62,054 nt of DNA from an uncultured Verrucomicrobia subdivision 3 bacterium (GTDB lineage Bacteria; Verrucomicrobiota; Verrucomicrobiae; Limisphaerales; UBA11358). Location: the NCBI GenBank assembly GCA_903921455.1, contig CAIXPZ010000129.1, positions 1-62,054 on the forward strand, written 5' to 3'. Below the pieces are notes generated by a model. The model searched no databases, was not told the DNA's origin, and was given only the letters and a program-made list of their open reading frames with translations. The position numbers were made by a program, and so were the translations under genes. Shown here in pieces: positions 47,646 to 57,059 of this stretch (position 1 is the stretch's first letter; the number at the start of each line of letters is the position of its first letter).

Positions 47646-47972
47646 ATGAAAAAATCCACCTTATACATTGCCCTGCTGGCTGGCACGTTCGGCGTTCTGG
47701 CCTTTTCACCGAAACTCCCGGCGGCGGACTGTGCCATGCCAGGTTGCTGCGGCGGCGCGGCGGAGGCCACCGTGATGGCTGATTCCAAAGTTACGCCTGA
47801 TCTGCTTACCACCTGCCCCGTCTCCGGCGAAAAACTGGGCGAGATGGGCAAACCGTTCACCTTTACCTACAAGGATCAGGAAGTGAAACTGTGCTGCAAG
47901 GGGTGCAAGAAGGATTTCGACAAGAATCCCGAAAAATATATCAAACTCATCCGGGCGGCAGATAAGAAGTAA
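47646..47972 (+). CDS. Exported YHS-domain metal-binding protein
   Basis: 108 residues from ATG 47646, the start of a clear signal peptide (about 1-25, ending LPAADC). The frame is open for 37 codons upstream, with no signal character there. The mature part has a Cys pair early (CAMPGCCGG) and a YHS domain at about 57-102: TCPVSGEKLGEMGKP, FTYKDQEVKLCCKGCKKDF, DKNPEKYIKLI. The Cys residues of CPVSG and CCKGC are the usual metal ligands. YHS proteins in Cus/Cop loci bind or deliver copper. It is first in the rightward metal-efflux cluster, 93 bp before the TolC-type gene. Confidence 0.88.
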   Translation: MKKSTLYIALLAGTFGVLAFSPKLPAADCAMPGCCGGAAEATVMADSKVTPDLLTTCPVSGEKLGEMGKPFTFTYKDQEVKLCCKGCKKDFDKNPEKYIKLIRAADKK

Positions 47973-48012
47973 GTCGCAGGAAACCGGCCAGTCAGGCTCC
48001 TCATCAATCAAC

Positions 48013-48049
48013 GGCCGGCACCGTGATTTTGTAGATCGCAGTGCCGGCC
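48013..48049 (+). terminator. Hairpin between the YHS gene and the efflux genes
   Basis: GGCCGGCAC (48013-48021) and GTGCCGGCC (48041-48049) form a perfect 9-bp stem with a 19-base loop, followed by TCGTTTTG. The T run is broken, so termination would be partial. This could lower expression of the pump genes relative to the YHS protein within one transcript. Confidence 0.5.
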
Positions 48050-48065
48050 TCGTTTTGCAGACTGT

Positions 48066-49403
48066 ATGAATAAGATTATCGCCAACTTGATGTTGGCCGC
48101 CCTGACGGGAATTTCCACAATCACCGTCCGCGCCGAACCAACCAGCACCAATACCGTGGTGATCACGCCGGATTATCTCGGCCAGCTCGCGGAACAAATG
48201 CGGACCAACAATCCCGCACTGCGGTCGGCCGGCGCCTTGACGGACGCCGCTGCTGCCGATGTCGGTGCCGTGCGAACGTGGGAAGATCCGATGCTTGTCG
48301 TCGGGGGCGTCGCCGGCAACGAAGGGATGCGCGCGGATGAGGGCGACATTCTTTACGGCGTCGAGCAAAAGCTGCCGTTGTTTGGCAAACCCGGGCTGCA
48401 GCGCGAAGCCGCGAAAGCCGCGCTGGCCACCGAAAACGCCAGCCGCGATTATCAATTTCAAAAGCTCCGCGCCGAACTCGCCAAAGCCGCCTACCGCACC
48501 GCGCTGGCGGAACGCGTCGTTGCCATCGGCGAGCAGGATTTGGCTTGGCTCGACACCACCAGTCAGCAGCAGGAAAACAATTCGCGTGTCGGACAGACTT
48601 CGCTGGCGGATGTGTTGCGCGTTCAAAACGAACGTTCCCGGCGTCAGAACCAGCTCCAAACCGATCGCAATCAGTTGACGCAGGAGAAAGTCGGTTTGAA
48701 CCGGTTGCTGAACCGCAATGAGCTGGCGCCGTGGCCGGTCTTGGAACTTCCGCCCCTCGCCGGGCCGGTGGCTTACACGCCGCAGCTCGTAGAGCTGGCT
48801 TTGAAATACGAGCCAAAAACCCAGATGCAACGCCAGCAGACGAAACAGGCCGAGGCCATGATAGCCGTCGCGCGACGGCAGTATTATCCCGATGTTGCCG
48901 CCGGCGTCGAAGTTCGTAATTACAGCGGCGACGGCACGTTCCGGCAGGAGATGCTCACGTTGCGCGTGAGTTTGCCGTGGTTCAATCACGGCCAGATCAG
49001 CGCGGACATCAAGCGCGAGCAGGCCCGGCTTTCCGCCACGCAACTGGAACTTTCCAACGAACAGGCCGCCATCCGCGAGGAACTCCATCAGCTCACGATC
49101 AAGGCCGACGCCGCACGCCGCGAAGCCCTGCTCTACCGCGATCAAATCATTCCCCGCACCGCCGCCACGCTGGATAATGTCCGCTCCGGCTGGCAATCTG
49201 GTCAAACGACTTTCCGCGAAGTGCTCGACACCCACCGGGCTTTGCTGGAAGCACAGCTCGCCTATGCCCAGGCAGTGTCGATGCAATATCAGGCGCTTTC
49301 CGAACTGGTGTTGTGCTGCGGCCTCGGAGATTTGAGCGCCCTGCAGATGATCGGCACTGAACCTGAATCCGCGCCCGCCCAAACGCCACCGGTTAAAAAA
49401 TGA
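48066..49403 (+). CDS. TolC-family outer-membrane efflux channel (CusC-like)
   Basis: 445 residues with a signal peptide of about 23 residues and no lipobox. Two outer-membrane-factor repeats, each with long coiled-coil helices, lie at about 45-235 and 255-425. YGVEQKLPLFGKPGLQREAA and RVSLPWFNHGQISADIKREQ are the usual strand regions, and QSGQTTFREVLDTHRALLEA the end of the second repeat. It would form the trimeric exit duct for the pump encoded downstream. Its stop overlaps the start of the adaptor gene (ATGA). E. coli CusC is a lipoprotein; this one is not, hence no gene symbol. Confidence 0.92.
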   Translation: MNKIIANLMLAALTGISTITVRAEPTSTNTVVITPDYLGQLAEQMRTNNPALRSAGALTDAAAADVGAVRTWEDPMLVVGGVAGNEGMRADEGDILYGVEQKLPLFGKPGLQREAAKAALATENASRDYQFQKLRAELAKAAYRTALAERVVAIGEQDLAWLDTTSQQQENNSRVGQTSLADVLRVQNERSRRQNQLQTDRNQLTQEKVGLNRLLNRNELAPWPVLELPPLAGPVAYTPQLVELALKYEPKTQMQRQQTKQAEAMIAVARRQYYPDVAAGVEVRNYSGDGTFRQEMLTLRVSLPWFNHGQISADIKREQARLSATQLELSNEQAAIREELHQLTIKADAARREALLYRDQIIPRTAATLDNVRSGWQSGQTTFREVLDTHRALLEAQLAYAQAVSMQYQALSELVLCCGLGDLSALQMIGTEPESAPAQTPPVKK

Positions 49404-51049
49404 ATATGAACTTAAAATCGATCTGCCGCTTTGGTGTTTTTCTCCTGCTGATTTTCGGCGCGCTGAATCTGTTTGTGATTTCCAGCCACGCGGCGGAGGC
49501 CAAGAAGCTCTACACTTGCGGCATGCATCCGCAGGTCATCCAGGATCATCCGGGCAACTGCCCGATCTGCGGCATGAAGCTCACCCCCATCAAGAATGAT
49601 ACCGGGACCGACACTGCAAATTCCTTTGCCATCGCCGTGGACGCGGCCACGCAGCAGAACATGAACCTGCGCACGGCGGAAGTCATCCGCGGACCGCTAC
49701 GCAAAACCATCCGCACGGTTGGCACGATCGATTATAACGAAACGACACTGGCCGACGTGACCACCAAGTTCAAGGGCTGGGTTGAGAAGCTGGAGGTGGA
49801 CGCCACGGGCCGGCTCGTGCATCGCGGCGAGCCGTTGTTTGAAATTTATTCGCCGGAACTTTACAACGCCCAGTCGGAATTCCTGCTGGCGCTCAATTCC
49901 GGCAGCGCCACCAATGATCCCGGCGCGGCATTCTTGCGGGAATCCGCGTTGAACAAGCTGAAATATTTCGATGTGCCGGACGCACAGATCGCCGAGCTGG
50001 CGAAAACACGCCAGCTGACCAAAACATTGCCAGTCGTCGCGCCAATCTCCGGCTTCGTGATCGAAAAGAATGTCGTGGCCGGCCAGATGGTGGATGCGGG
50101 CATGAAACTTTACCGGCTCGCCGACCTCGGCATCGTCTGGGTGATTGCGCAAGTTTACGAACAAGATTTGCCATTCGTGAAACTCGGTCAGGAGGCGATT
50201 GTGAAAGTTGCGTCGCTGCCGGACCGTGAGTTTCGCGGGCGGGTGACGTTTATTTATCCGACCGTGGATGAAAAAACGCGCACGGCCAAAGTGCGGCTGG
50301 AATTTGAAAACCCGGGGTATTTTCTCAAGCCGGGAATGTTCGTGTCCGCATTAATTCACGCACAAATGGAAGATTCTGCCGTGCTAGTGCCGGAATCGGC
50401 CGTGCTGCGCAGCGGTGCGCGGAATACGGTTTTCGTCGCGCTGGACGGCGGCAAGTTCGAGGCGCGCAGTGTGGTGCTGGGGGTGGAGGCGGAGGGTGAC
50501 ATGATTCAAGTCTCCGGCGGCTTGAGGGCGGGCGAACGCGTTGTGACCTCGGGACAATTCCTACTGGATTCGGAAAGTCAGTTGCGGGAAGCGATTGAAA
50601 AGATGCGTGGTTCTACGTCGGTGATGAAATCGGAAATGATCGTTACACCTTCAACCAATGTAGTCGCCACCACCGTTCCCGCCACCGTCGAAATGAACGC
50701 ATCCGTTTATGTTTGCCCGATGCCGGAACATGTTTCGATCGTCTACGACCACGCGGGTAAATGTCCGATCTGCGGGATGACGCTAGTTTCCGTAACGCCT
50801 TCCGCATTGGAAAAAATCCAGCCGGGCGGCAAGGTGCTTTACTACACCTGCCCGATGCCGGAGCACGCTAGCATTCATGAAGACAAGCCCGGCAAATGTC
50901 CGCTGTGTGCGATGACACTGATTCCCGTGATGGCTCAGCCGGCAGCAAAGCAACTTTACACCTGCCCGATGCATCCGGAGGTCATCTCGGACAAGCCGGG
51001 CATCTGCCCGAAATGCGAAATGGATCTGGTGCCGGTGAAATCCAAATAA
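49400..51049 (+). CDS. cusB: CusB-like periplasmic adaptor with four heavy-metal-binding modules
   Basis: 549 residues. A signal peptide (about 1-32) is followed by a first metal-binding module (YTCGMHPQVIQDHPGNCPIC, about 36-60). The adaptor core follows (about 85-400; barrel-sandwich, alpha-hairpin and beta-barrel parts with VEKLEVDATGRLVHRGEPL and PISGFVIEKNVVAGQMVDAG). Three more modules lie at the C-terminus: YVCPMPEHVSIVYDHAGKC, YTCPMPEHASIHEDKPGKC and YTCPMHPEVISDKPGICPKC. Each has C-x-M-x-E/H and CPxC, typical soft-metal ligands. Most relatives carry one or two such modules, so four is generous. It links the CusA-type pump to the outer-membrane channel. Confidence 0.93.
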   Translation: MNMNLKSICRFGVFLLLIFGALNLFVISSHAAEAKKLYTCGMHPQVIQDHPGNCPICGMKLTPIKNDTGTDTANSFAIAVDAATQQNMNLRTAEVIRGPLRKTIRTVGTIDYNETTLADVTTKFKGWVEKLEVDATGRLVHRGEPLFEIYSPELYNAQSEFLLALNSGSATNDPGAAFLRESALNKLKYFDVPDAQIAELAKTRQLTKTLPVVAPISGFVIEKNVVAGQMVDAGMKLYRLADLGIVWVIAQVYEQDLPFVKLGQEAIVKVASLPDREFRGRVTFIYPTVDEKTRTAKVRLEFENPGYFLKPGMFVSALIHAQMEDSAVLVPESAVLRSGARNTVFVALDGGKFEARSVVLGVEAEGDMIQVSGGLRAGERVVTSGQFLLDSESQLREAIEKMRGSTSVMKSEMIVTPSTNVVATTVPATVEMNASVYVCPMPEHVSIVYDHAGKCPICGMTLVSVTPSALEKIQPGGKVLYYTCPMPEHASIHEDKPGKCPLCAMTLIPVMAQPAAKQLYTCPMHPEVISDKPGICPKCEMDLVPVKSK

Positions 51050-51055
51050 GCCGCC

Positions 51056-54000
51056 ATGCTCCAACGCATCATCGATTTTTCACTGCGGAACAAGTTCTTC
51101 GTGCTACTCAGCACGGTGGTGCTGGTGCTGGGCGGGGTTTATGCGGCACGGCACATTCCGCTTGACGCCATTCCCGACCTTTCCGACACACAGGTCATCA
51201 TCTACACGCCGTGGGCCGGCCAGGCGCCGAACATTGTCGAGGACCAAGTCACCTATCCCATCACGACGAAAATGCTCTCGGTGGCCAAGGCAAAAACCGT
51301 GCGCGGCTATTCGTTCTACGGCTTCTCGTTTGTGTATGTAATTTTTGAGGACGGCACCGACCCGTATTGGGCGCGGAGCCGCGTGCTCGAATATTTGAGC
51401 AGCATTACGGCGCAGATGCCGAAGGGCGTCACACCATCGCTCGGCCCAGACGCGACCGGTGTGGGTTGGGCGTTCATGTATTCGCTCAACTCCACCAATC
51501 GCGATCTCGCCGAGCTGCGTTCGATTCAGGATTGGTATTTGAAATATCAGCTCACGGCCGTGCCCGGCGTGGCCGAAGTCGCTTCAGTTGGTGGCTTTGA
51601 GAAACAATATCAAGTCACGGTAAATCCGACGAAACTGCGCGCCTACAACCTCGCGCTCAAGGACGTCAGCACGGCCATTGAACGCAGCAACGGTGAAGTT
51701 GGCGGCCGGTCGCTGGAGTTGGCGGAGCGCGAGTTCATTCTGCGCGTCAAAGGCTACATCGCGAGCCTCGACGATTTGAAGAAGATTGCTGTAGGCATTG
51801 GCGACAAGGGCGTGCCGATTCTGCTCCACGACGTGGCGAACATCCAGTTCGGCCCCGATATGCGGCGCGGTATTGCCGAGGCGAACGGCCAAGGCGAAAC
51901 CGTCGGCGGCATCGTGGTCGTGCGCTACGGCGCGAACACCCGCCAGGTTATTCAAGACGTGAAAGCCAAGCTGGCAGTGGCGATGAAGGCCTTGCCGCCG
52001 GACGTGAAAGTCACGGTGAACTACGATCGCTCGGAGCTGATTGATCGCGCCGTAAAAACGCTCGAAGAAAAGCTGATCGAAGAAAGCATCGTCGTGGCGC
52101 TGGTCTGTTTCCTGTTTCTGCTGCACCTGCGCAGTGCGCTGGTGGCGATTATCATTTTGCCGGTCGCGGTGCTCATCGCGCTGCTCGTGATGTTCGGGCA
52201 GGGCATCAGCTCCAACATCATGTCGCTCGGCGGCATCGCCATCGCCATTGGTGCGATGGTGGACGCCGTCATCATCATGATCGAGAACGCCCACAAGCAT
52301 CTTGAGCACGACCAGGGAAAAAAACCGCATTGGCAAATTATCCGGGACGCCGCGGTGGAAGTTGGCCCAACGTTGTTTTATTCGTTGCTTGTCATCACGG
52401 TTTCGTTCCTGCCGGTGTTCACGCTGGAAGAGCAGGAAGGCCGGCTGTTCAAGCCGCTGGCGTTCACCAAAACCTATTCCATGGCCGCCGCCGCGCTGTT
52501 GTCCATCACGCTGGCGCCCGTGCTAATGGGCTGGTTCATTCGGGGAAAAATTCCATCGGAAGAAAAAAATCCACTGAACCGCCTACTCATCTGGATTTAT
52601 CATCCATTGCTGGATTTCGTGATCAAACGGCGCTGGGCGGTGATCATCAGTGCCGGCGTGATCATCATTTGGGTCTTCATGCCGTGGAACTGGCTCGTTG
52701 AACGCACACTTCCCGAAGGCAAGCTGCGCGATACCGCATTCAGCGCCGGAATGCTTTTCCCGTTTCAAAACATCGGCTCGGAGTTCATGCCGCCGCTTTA
52801 CGAAGGCGATTTGCTCTACATGCCGACGACGTTCCCCGGCATCTCGCCGACGAAGGCGCGCGAAATCCTGCAAGTCACCGACCGCCTGATCAAATCGTTT
52901 CCCGAAGTCGCCGAGGTTTTCGGCAAGGCCGGACGCGCCGAGACCGCCACCGATCCCGCGCCGATGGACATGATTGAGACGACCATCCGCCTCAAACCCG
53001 AGTCGGAGTGGCCCGCCGTGGACATCAAGGACGACGACGGCAAAGTTATCGCGCATCGCAAGCGCACGCCGGAAGAACTCACCGATGCGCTAAACAACGT
53101 AGTGCAGATTCCAGGCCTGAACAACGCGTGGACGATGCCCATTCGCACGCGCATTGACATGCTTTCCACCGGCATTAAGACACCCGTCGGCATCAAGATC
53201 GCCGGCGCTGATCTGGCCACGCTTGAACACATCGGCACCGAAGTTGAGGCCGTCGTGCGCAAAGTTCCCGGCACGACCAGCGTGTTTGCCGAACGCGTGA
53301 TGGGCGGGCGCTTCATCGAATTTGAAATTGATCGCGAAGCCATCGCGCGTTACGGCCTGACGCTCGCCGATGTGCAGGAAGTATTGTCCGTCGCGCTGGG
53401 CGGCATGGCGTTGACGACGACCGTCGAAGGTTTGCAGCGCTACACTATCAATCTGCGCTACGACCGTGATTTCCGCTCCGACTTGCGGGCGTTGCGCGAG
53501 GACATCGTTGTTCCCACGCCCACCGGCGCGCAGATACCACTCGGCCAGTTGGCGACGGTGAAAGTCGTGGACGGTCCGATGGGCATCAAGAGCGAAGGCG
53601 CGGTGCCGAACGCGTGGGTCTATGTGGACATCCGCGGCGTGGACGTTGGGACGTATGTGCAGATGGCCATGCGCGCCGTGAACGAAGCCGTGACGCACGG
53701 CGACATCAAATTGCCCGGCGGCTACAATATTTTCTGGAGCGGCCAATACGAATACATGCTGCGCGCCAAGGAACGTCTTATGATCGTCGTGCCACTGACG
53801 CTGCTGCTGATCACGCTCATCATTTATCTGAACACGAAGTCCGCCATCAAGACCGCCATCGTGATGCTCGCGGTGCCGTTCTCGCTGGTCGGCGCGTTCT
53901 GGGCGATTTATCTGTGCGGCTACAATTTGAGCGTGGCTGTCTGGGTCGGCATTATCGCACTCGCCGGTCTTGATGCCGAAACTGGCGTGGTGATGCTGCT

Positions 54001-54313
54001 CTACCTCGATCTAGCGTTTGAGGAATGGAAGAAGCGCGGCGCACTGAATAACTCCGGCGATCTGCGCGACGCGATTTATCACGGTGCGGTGAAGCGCGTT
54101 CGTCCAAAAGCCATGACTGCATGCGTCATCATCGCGGGCCTCGCGCCGATTTTGTGGAGTCACGGTGCCGGTGCGGACGTGATGAAGCGCATCGCCACGC
54201 CAATGGTCGGCGGCGTCATCACCTCGACGATTATGGAACTGGCGGTATATCCGGCGATTTATTTCCTCTGGCGCTCGCGGAGGCTGGAACAGAAAGCCGG
54301 CCAGACTCGATGA
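51056..54313 (+). CDS. cusA: CusA-type heavy-metal RND efflux pump
   Basis: 1085 residues. The first membrane helix (about 10-30) and the second group begin IIDFSLRNKFFVLLSTVVLV; IAIAIGAMVDAVIIMIENAH is the heavy-metal RND signature in helix 4, and GLDAETGVVMLLYL lies in the C-terminal half. The three Met that bind Cu(I)/Ag(I) in E. coli CusA (M573, M623, M672) match M589 (LLYMPTT), M639 (PMDMIETT) and M702 (RIDMLSTG). A small insert of about 14 residues precedes M702. This points to Cu(I)/Ag(I) as substrates. The pump works with the adaptor and channel encoded directly upstream. Full length. Confidence 0.96.
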   Translation: MLQRIIDFSLRNKFFVLLSTVVLVLGGVYAARHIPLDAIPDLSDTQVIIYTPWAGQAPNIVEDQVTYPITTKMLSVAKAKTVRGYSFYGFSFVYVIFEDGTDPYWARSRVLEYLSSITAQMPKGVTPSLGPDATGVGWAFMYSLNSTNRDLAELRSIQDWYLKYQLTAVPGVAEVASVGGFEKQYQVTVNPTKLRAYNLALKDVSTAIERSNGEVGGRSLELAEREFILRVKGYIASLDDLKKIAVGIGDKGVPILLHDVANIQFGPDMRRGIAEANGQGETVGGIVVVRYGANTRQVIQDVKAKLAVAMKALPPDVKVTVNYDRSELIDRAVKTLEEKLIEESIVVALVCFLFLLHLRSALVAIIILPVAVLIALLVMFGQGISSNIMSLGGIAIAIGAMVDAVIIMIENAHKHLEHDQGKKPHWQIIRDAAVEVGPTLFYSLLVITVSFLPVFTLEEQEGRLFKPLAFTKTYSMAAAALLSITLAPVLMGWFIRGKIPSEEKNPLNRLLIWIYHPLLDFVIKRRWAVIISAGVIIIWVFMPWNWLVERTLPEGKLRDTAFSAGMLFPFQNIGSEFMPPLYEGDLLYMPTTFPGISPTKAREILQVTDRLIKSFPEVAEVFGKAGRAETATDPAPMDMIETTIRLKPESEWPAVDIKDDDGKVIAHRKRTPEELTDALNNVVQIPGLNNAWTMPIRTRIDMLSTGIKTPVGIKIAGADLATLEHIGTEVEAVVRKVPGTTSVFAERVMGGRFIEFEIDREAIARYGLTLADVQEVLSVALGGMALTTTVEGLQRYTINLRYDRDFRSDLRALREDIVVPTPTGAQIPLGQLATVKVVDGPMGIKSEGAVPNAWVYVDIRGVDVGTYVQMAMRAVNEAVTHGDIKLPGGYNIFWSGQYEYMLRAKERLMIVVPLTLLLITLIIYLNTKSAIKTAIVMLAVPFSLVGAFWAIYLCGYNLSVAVWVGIIALAGLDAETGVVMLLYLDLAFEEWKKRGALNNSGDLRDAIYHGAVKRVRPKAMTACVIIAGLAPILWSHGAGADVMKRIATPMVGGVITSTIMELAVYPAIYFLWRSRRLEQKAGQTR

Positions 54314-54444
54314 GGGTTGCGGCGCGGGAGAATGGTGCTAGGTTACGCCAGTTCGTCTGTAATTAACGGACTTAAAAATAATTTCGACCGCAGCCGTTGG
54401 GGCGGCCGTCACCACAACAACCACGGACAAAACAAACCAACTAA

Positions 54445-54645
54445 ATGAAAACCATAATGATGCTCGCGGCGGTTATCGCCACCGGTGCATTGCTGACCAC
54501 CGGTTGCTCGACCTGCTGCAAAAAAGAAGGCGCATGCACCAAGCCCGCGGCTTCCGCCTGCACCGGCGGATGCTGTAGCGACCCGGCAACCTGCGCCAAA
54601 TGCTGCAAGGACGAAGCCGGTTGCAAAGCCTGTTGCAAAAAGTAA
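54445..54645 (+). CDS. Small Cys-rich lipoprotein
   Basis: 66 residues. Residues 1-20 form a lipoprotein signal with lipobox LTTGC (Cys21 lipidated). The mature 46 residues hold 13 Cys in all, largely as CC or CxxC pairs (CSTCCKKEGAC, TGGCCSDPATCAKCC, GCKACCKK), spaced with Lys, Ala, Gly and Asp, like metallothionein. It lies 131 bp downstream of the Cus pump gene. The likely role is to bind Cu(I) or other soft metals at the outer side of a membrane. The family is not known to me. Chance frames with this pattern are very unlikely, so I call it a real gene. Confidence 0.8.
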   Translation: MKTIMMLAAVIATGALLTTGCSTCCKKEGACTKPAASACTGGCCSDPATCAKCCKDEAGCKACCKK

Positions 54646-54764
54646 CCGGGGCAAATTCACATCGCCGTGGCGAAAGCGTCCCGGCGATTTTTTGCGCCCT
54701 GACTTCGCGCGGAGGAGAAATAATTGCGCCGAACCGGTTTTCCGTTAAGAATCAGGTCCATCAA

Positions 54765-55994
54765 ATGGAAACGATATCAACCAAAGAACTCGATGAGTTG
54801 TTGACGGCGATGATTCATAGCGCCGACGGAATTTCCGACCTGTTGTTTGTCGCCACCCGACCACCGCAGGTGGAAGTTCACGGCAAACTTAAATCGGTGG
54901 CGACCGAGGCGCCCGAATCCACGCTCACCAGTGCGCGCATCGAGGGGCTGGCCAAAGCTATCATCAACAACAATCCGCGCCTGCTGGAGGATCTGGCGAG
55001 CCACGGTTCCTGCGATTGCAGTTATTCCCTGCAAGACAACTGCCGGTTTCGCGTCAATATTTACCGGCAGAACGGCAATTACGCGATGGTGCTGCGCCGG
55101 CTGCAATCCAAGATCCCCTCACTGGATGCGCTGCGGCTGCCGCCGGTATTCCGCGAAGTCATCAAGGAAAAAAACGGACTCGTTTTTGTGACCGGCGGCA
55201 CGGGCAGCGGCAAGACCACCACGCTCGCGGCCCTCTTGAATGAAATCAACCAGACCGAGGAAGTCCACGTGGTCACGCTGGAAGATCCCATTGAATTTCT
55301 ACATCCGCACAATCAGGCCACGTTCAGCCAGCGGGAACTGGGCCGCGATTTCTTTAATTTCCCCGACGGCCTCCGCGCCGCGCTGCGTCAGGCACCGAAG
55401 GTTATTTTCGTCGGTGAAATCCGCGACCGCGACACCATGGAAATCGCCCTGACCGCCGGCGAGACCGGACATGTCGTTTACAGCACACTGCACACCATCA
55501 GCGCCGGCCAGACAATCAATCGCATTCTCGGCATGTTCACCAAGGACGAGGAACAGCAGGTGCGCGAGCGGCTCGTCGGTTCGCTGCGCTACGTCATCAG
55601 CCAGCGGCTCGTGCCCAAGAAGGGCGGCGGCCGGCTGCTGGCCACGGAACTGATGGGCAGCAATATGCGTTCGCGTGAGGCCATTGCGCTGGGGGAAAAT
55701 GAAAACCGCCGGCTCGCCGACATCATCGAGGCAGGCAGCACCGCCGGGTGGCACAGCTTTGAACAATCGCTGGTCAAGAGCTTCGAGGCGGATTTGATCA
55801 CCGAGGAAACCGCGCTGCTCTACTGCATCAACAAGTCGGCCATGCACCAGCGGCTGGATTACATCAAAAAAACGCAGCAGGTCGCGCACTCCTCGGAAGG
55901 GCTGAAATTGCGGATGGACAAAAACCCGCCGCCAGCCGCCCCGCCCAAGCCGCCCGTCATGCCGGCACCGGAACCGCCGCGCCCGGCGGCGTGA
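54765..55994 (+). CDS. pilT: PilT-like type IV pilus retraction ATPase
   Basis: 409 residues from ATG 54765; the frame above it overlaps the lipoprotein and has no homologous pattern. The N-terminal domain (about 1-110) is followed by Walker A FVTGGTGSGKTTTLAAL (about 138-154), the Asp/His boxes VVTLEDPIEFLHPH and VGEIRDRDTMEIALTAGETG, HVVYSTLHTISAGQTINRIL and a normal C-terminal domain. The end (about 375-409) is Pro-rich (KNPPPAAPPKPPVMPAPEPP) and unusual. PilT removes pilin during retraction, and PilU is the alternative identity. No other pilus gene lies nearby, although the ComM-type gene in this window also points to competence. Confidence 0.9.
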   Translation: METISTKELDELLTAMIHSADGISDLLFVATRPPQVEVHGKLKSVATEAPESTLTSARIEGLAKAIINNNPRLLEDLASHGSCDCSYSLQDNCRFRVNIYRQNGNYAMVLRRLQSKIPSLDALRLPPVFREVIKEKNGLVFVTGGTGSGKTTTLAALLNEINQTEEVHVVTLEDPIEFLHPHNQATFSQRELGRDFFNFPDGLRAALRQAPKVIFVGEIRDRDTMEIALTAGETGHVVYSTLHTISAGQTINRILGMFTKDEEQQVRERLVGSLRYVISQRLVPKKGGGRLLATELMGSNMRSREAIALGENENRRLADIIEAGSTAGWHSFEQSLVKSFEADLITEETALLYCINKSAMHQRLDYIKKTQQVAHSSEGLKLRMDKNPPPAAPPKPPVMPAPEPPRPAA

Positions 55995-56076
55995 TTTGCG
56001 CGAAACCCGCCAGCAGTTTCCAACGCCCGTGAAGTTGTGATTTCGCCGGCGGCGGAAATCTGGTTTCATCCGGCGA

Positions 56077-57048
56077 GTGAACGAATTTCTCACAGTGCTG
56101 ACGGCGGTGCTGCCGGTATTTGGCATCATGGGCATCGGCTGGTGGCTGCGGCGGCGCAACTGGCTTTCCACCGGGGCCGACGCGAGCCTGATGCGCGTCA
56201 CGATCAACCTGCTGCTGCCCGCGCTCATCTTCGATTCTGTCCTCGGCAACGCGGCATTGCGCCGCCCGGAAAACCTCCTGCTGCCGCCGCTCGTCGGTTT
56301 CGGCATGGTTGCGGTGGGCATCGCCGTGGCGCGAGCGTTTGCCCGGCCAGCCGGATTACAAACAAAACCAGAGCAGCGCACGTTCGCGTTTCTGGCTGGC
56401 TTGCAAAATTACGCCTACCTGACGATTCCGCTGTGCATCACGCTGTTTGACCCCGGCACGACGGGCGTGCTCTTCGTGCATAACGTCGGCACGGAAATCG
56501 CCATGTGGACCCTGGGCATCGCCGTGCTCACGGGCAGCGGCTTGACTGGCGGCTGGAAAAAAATCCTGAACGCTCCGCTGATTGCACTGCTGCTGGCGAT
56601 GATTCTAAATTTTTTAGGAACGTGTTTTATGCCACCGGCACCAATCGCCTTCGCGGGCAAACTGGCTCTTACCGTAGTTCACTGGTTCGGGCAAAGCGCC
56701 ATCCCGCTAGCATTGTTGCTCATCGGCGCGATCGTGGCGGATCATCTTAATGAAGCGCGCGGTGGCCGGGCGGTGCGCGTCATTACGGTGGCGGCGCTGG
56801 TGCGGTTGGGCGTAATGCCGGTTTTATTTCTGCTGCTGGCCAGATACCTGCCGTGCTCAATTGAACTGAAGCGGGTCATCGTGCTGCAAGGCGCGATGCC
56901 GGCGGCGGTGCTGCCGATTGTGCTGACCAAACATTATGGCGGCGACGCGCGGACGGCCCTGCAGGTGGCGCTCGGAACATCGTTAATCGGACTCGTAACG
57001 ATTCCGCTGTGGATTCGCTTCGGCGGCCACGTCATCGGGCTGTGGTGA
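56077..57048 (+). CDS. AEC-family (auxin efflux carrier-like) transporter
   Basis: 323 residues from a GTG. About ten membrane segments in two groups of five, with short loops; the first (FLTVLTAVLPVFGIMGIGWW), AFLAGLQNYAYLTIPLCITL (with the family-typical N-x-x-Y) and APLIALLLAMILNFLG are typical. Bacterial AEC members move malate, malonate and similar anions, but the substrate cannot be read from sequence. It stands alone; the stop is 11 bp from the convergent barrel gene. Confidence 0.88.
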   Translation: MNEFLTVLTAVLPVFGIMGIGWWLRRRNWLSTGADASLMRVTINLLLPALIFDSVLGNAALRRPENLLLPPLVGFGMVAVGIAVARAFARPAGLQTKPEQRTFAFLAGLQNYAYLTIPLCITLFDPGTTGVLFVHNVGTEIAMWTLGIAVLTGSGLTGGWKKILNAPLIALLLAMILNFLGTCFMPPAPIAFAGKLALTVVHWFGQSAIPLALLLIGAIVADHLNEARGGRAVRVITVAALVRLGVMPVLFLLLARYLPCSIELKRVIVLQGAMPAAVLPIVLTKHYGGDARTALQVALGTSLIGLVTIPLWIRFGGHVIGLW

Positions 57049-57059
57049 ACAAGCGAATT

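Noticed and set aside
47706..49382. 558-codon minus-strand frame across the YHS and TolC-type genes
   Set aside because: Antisense shadow of two genes with clear domains.
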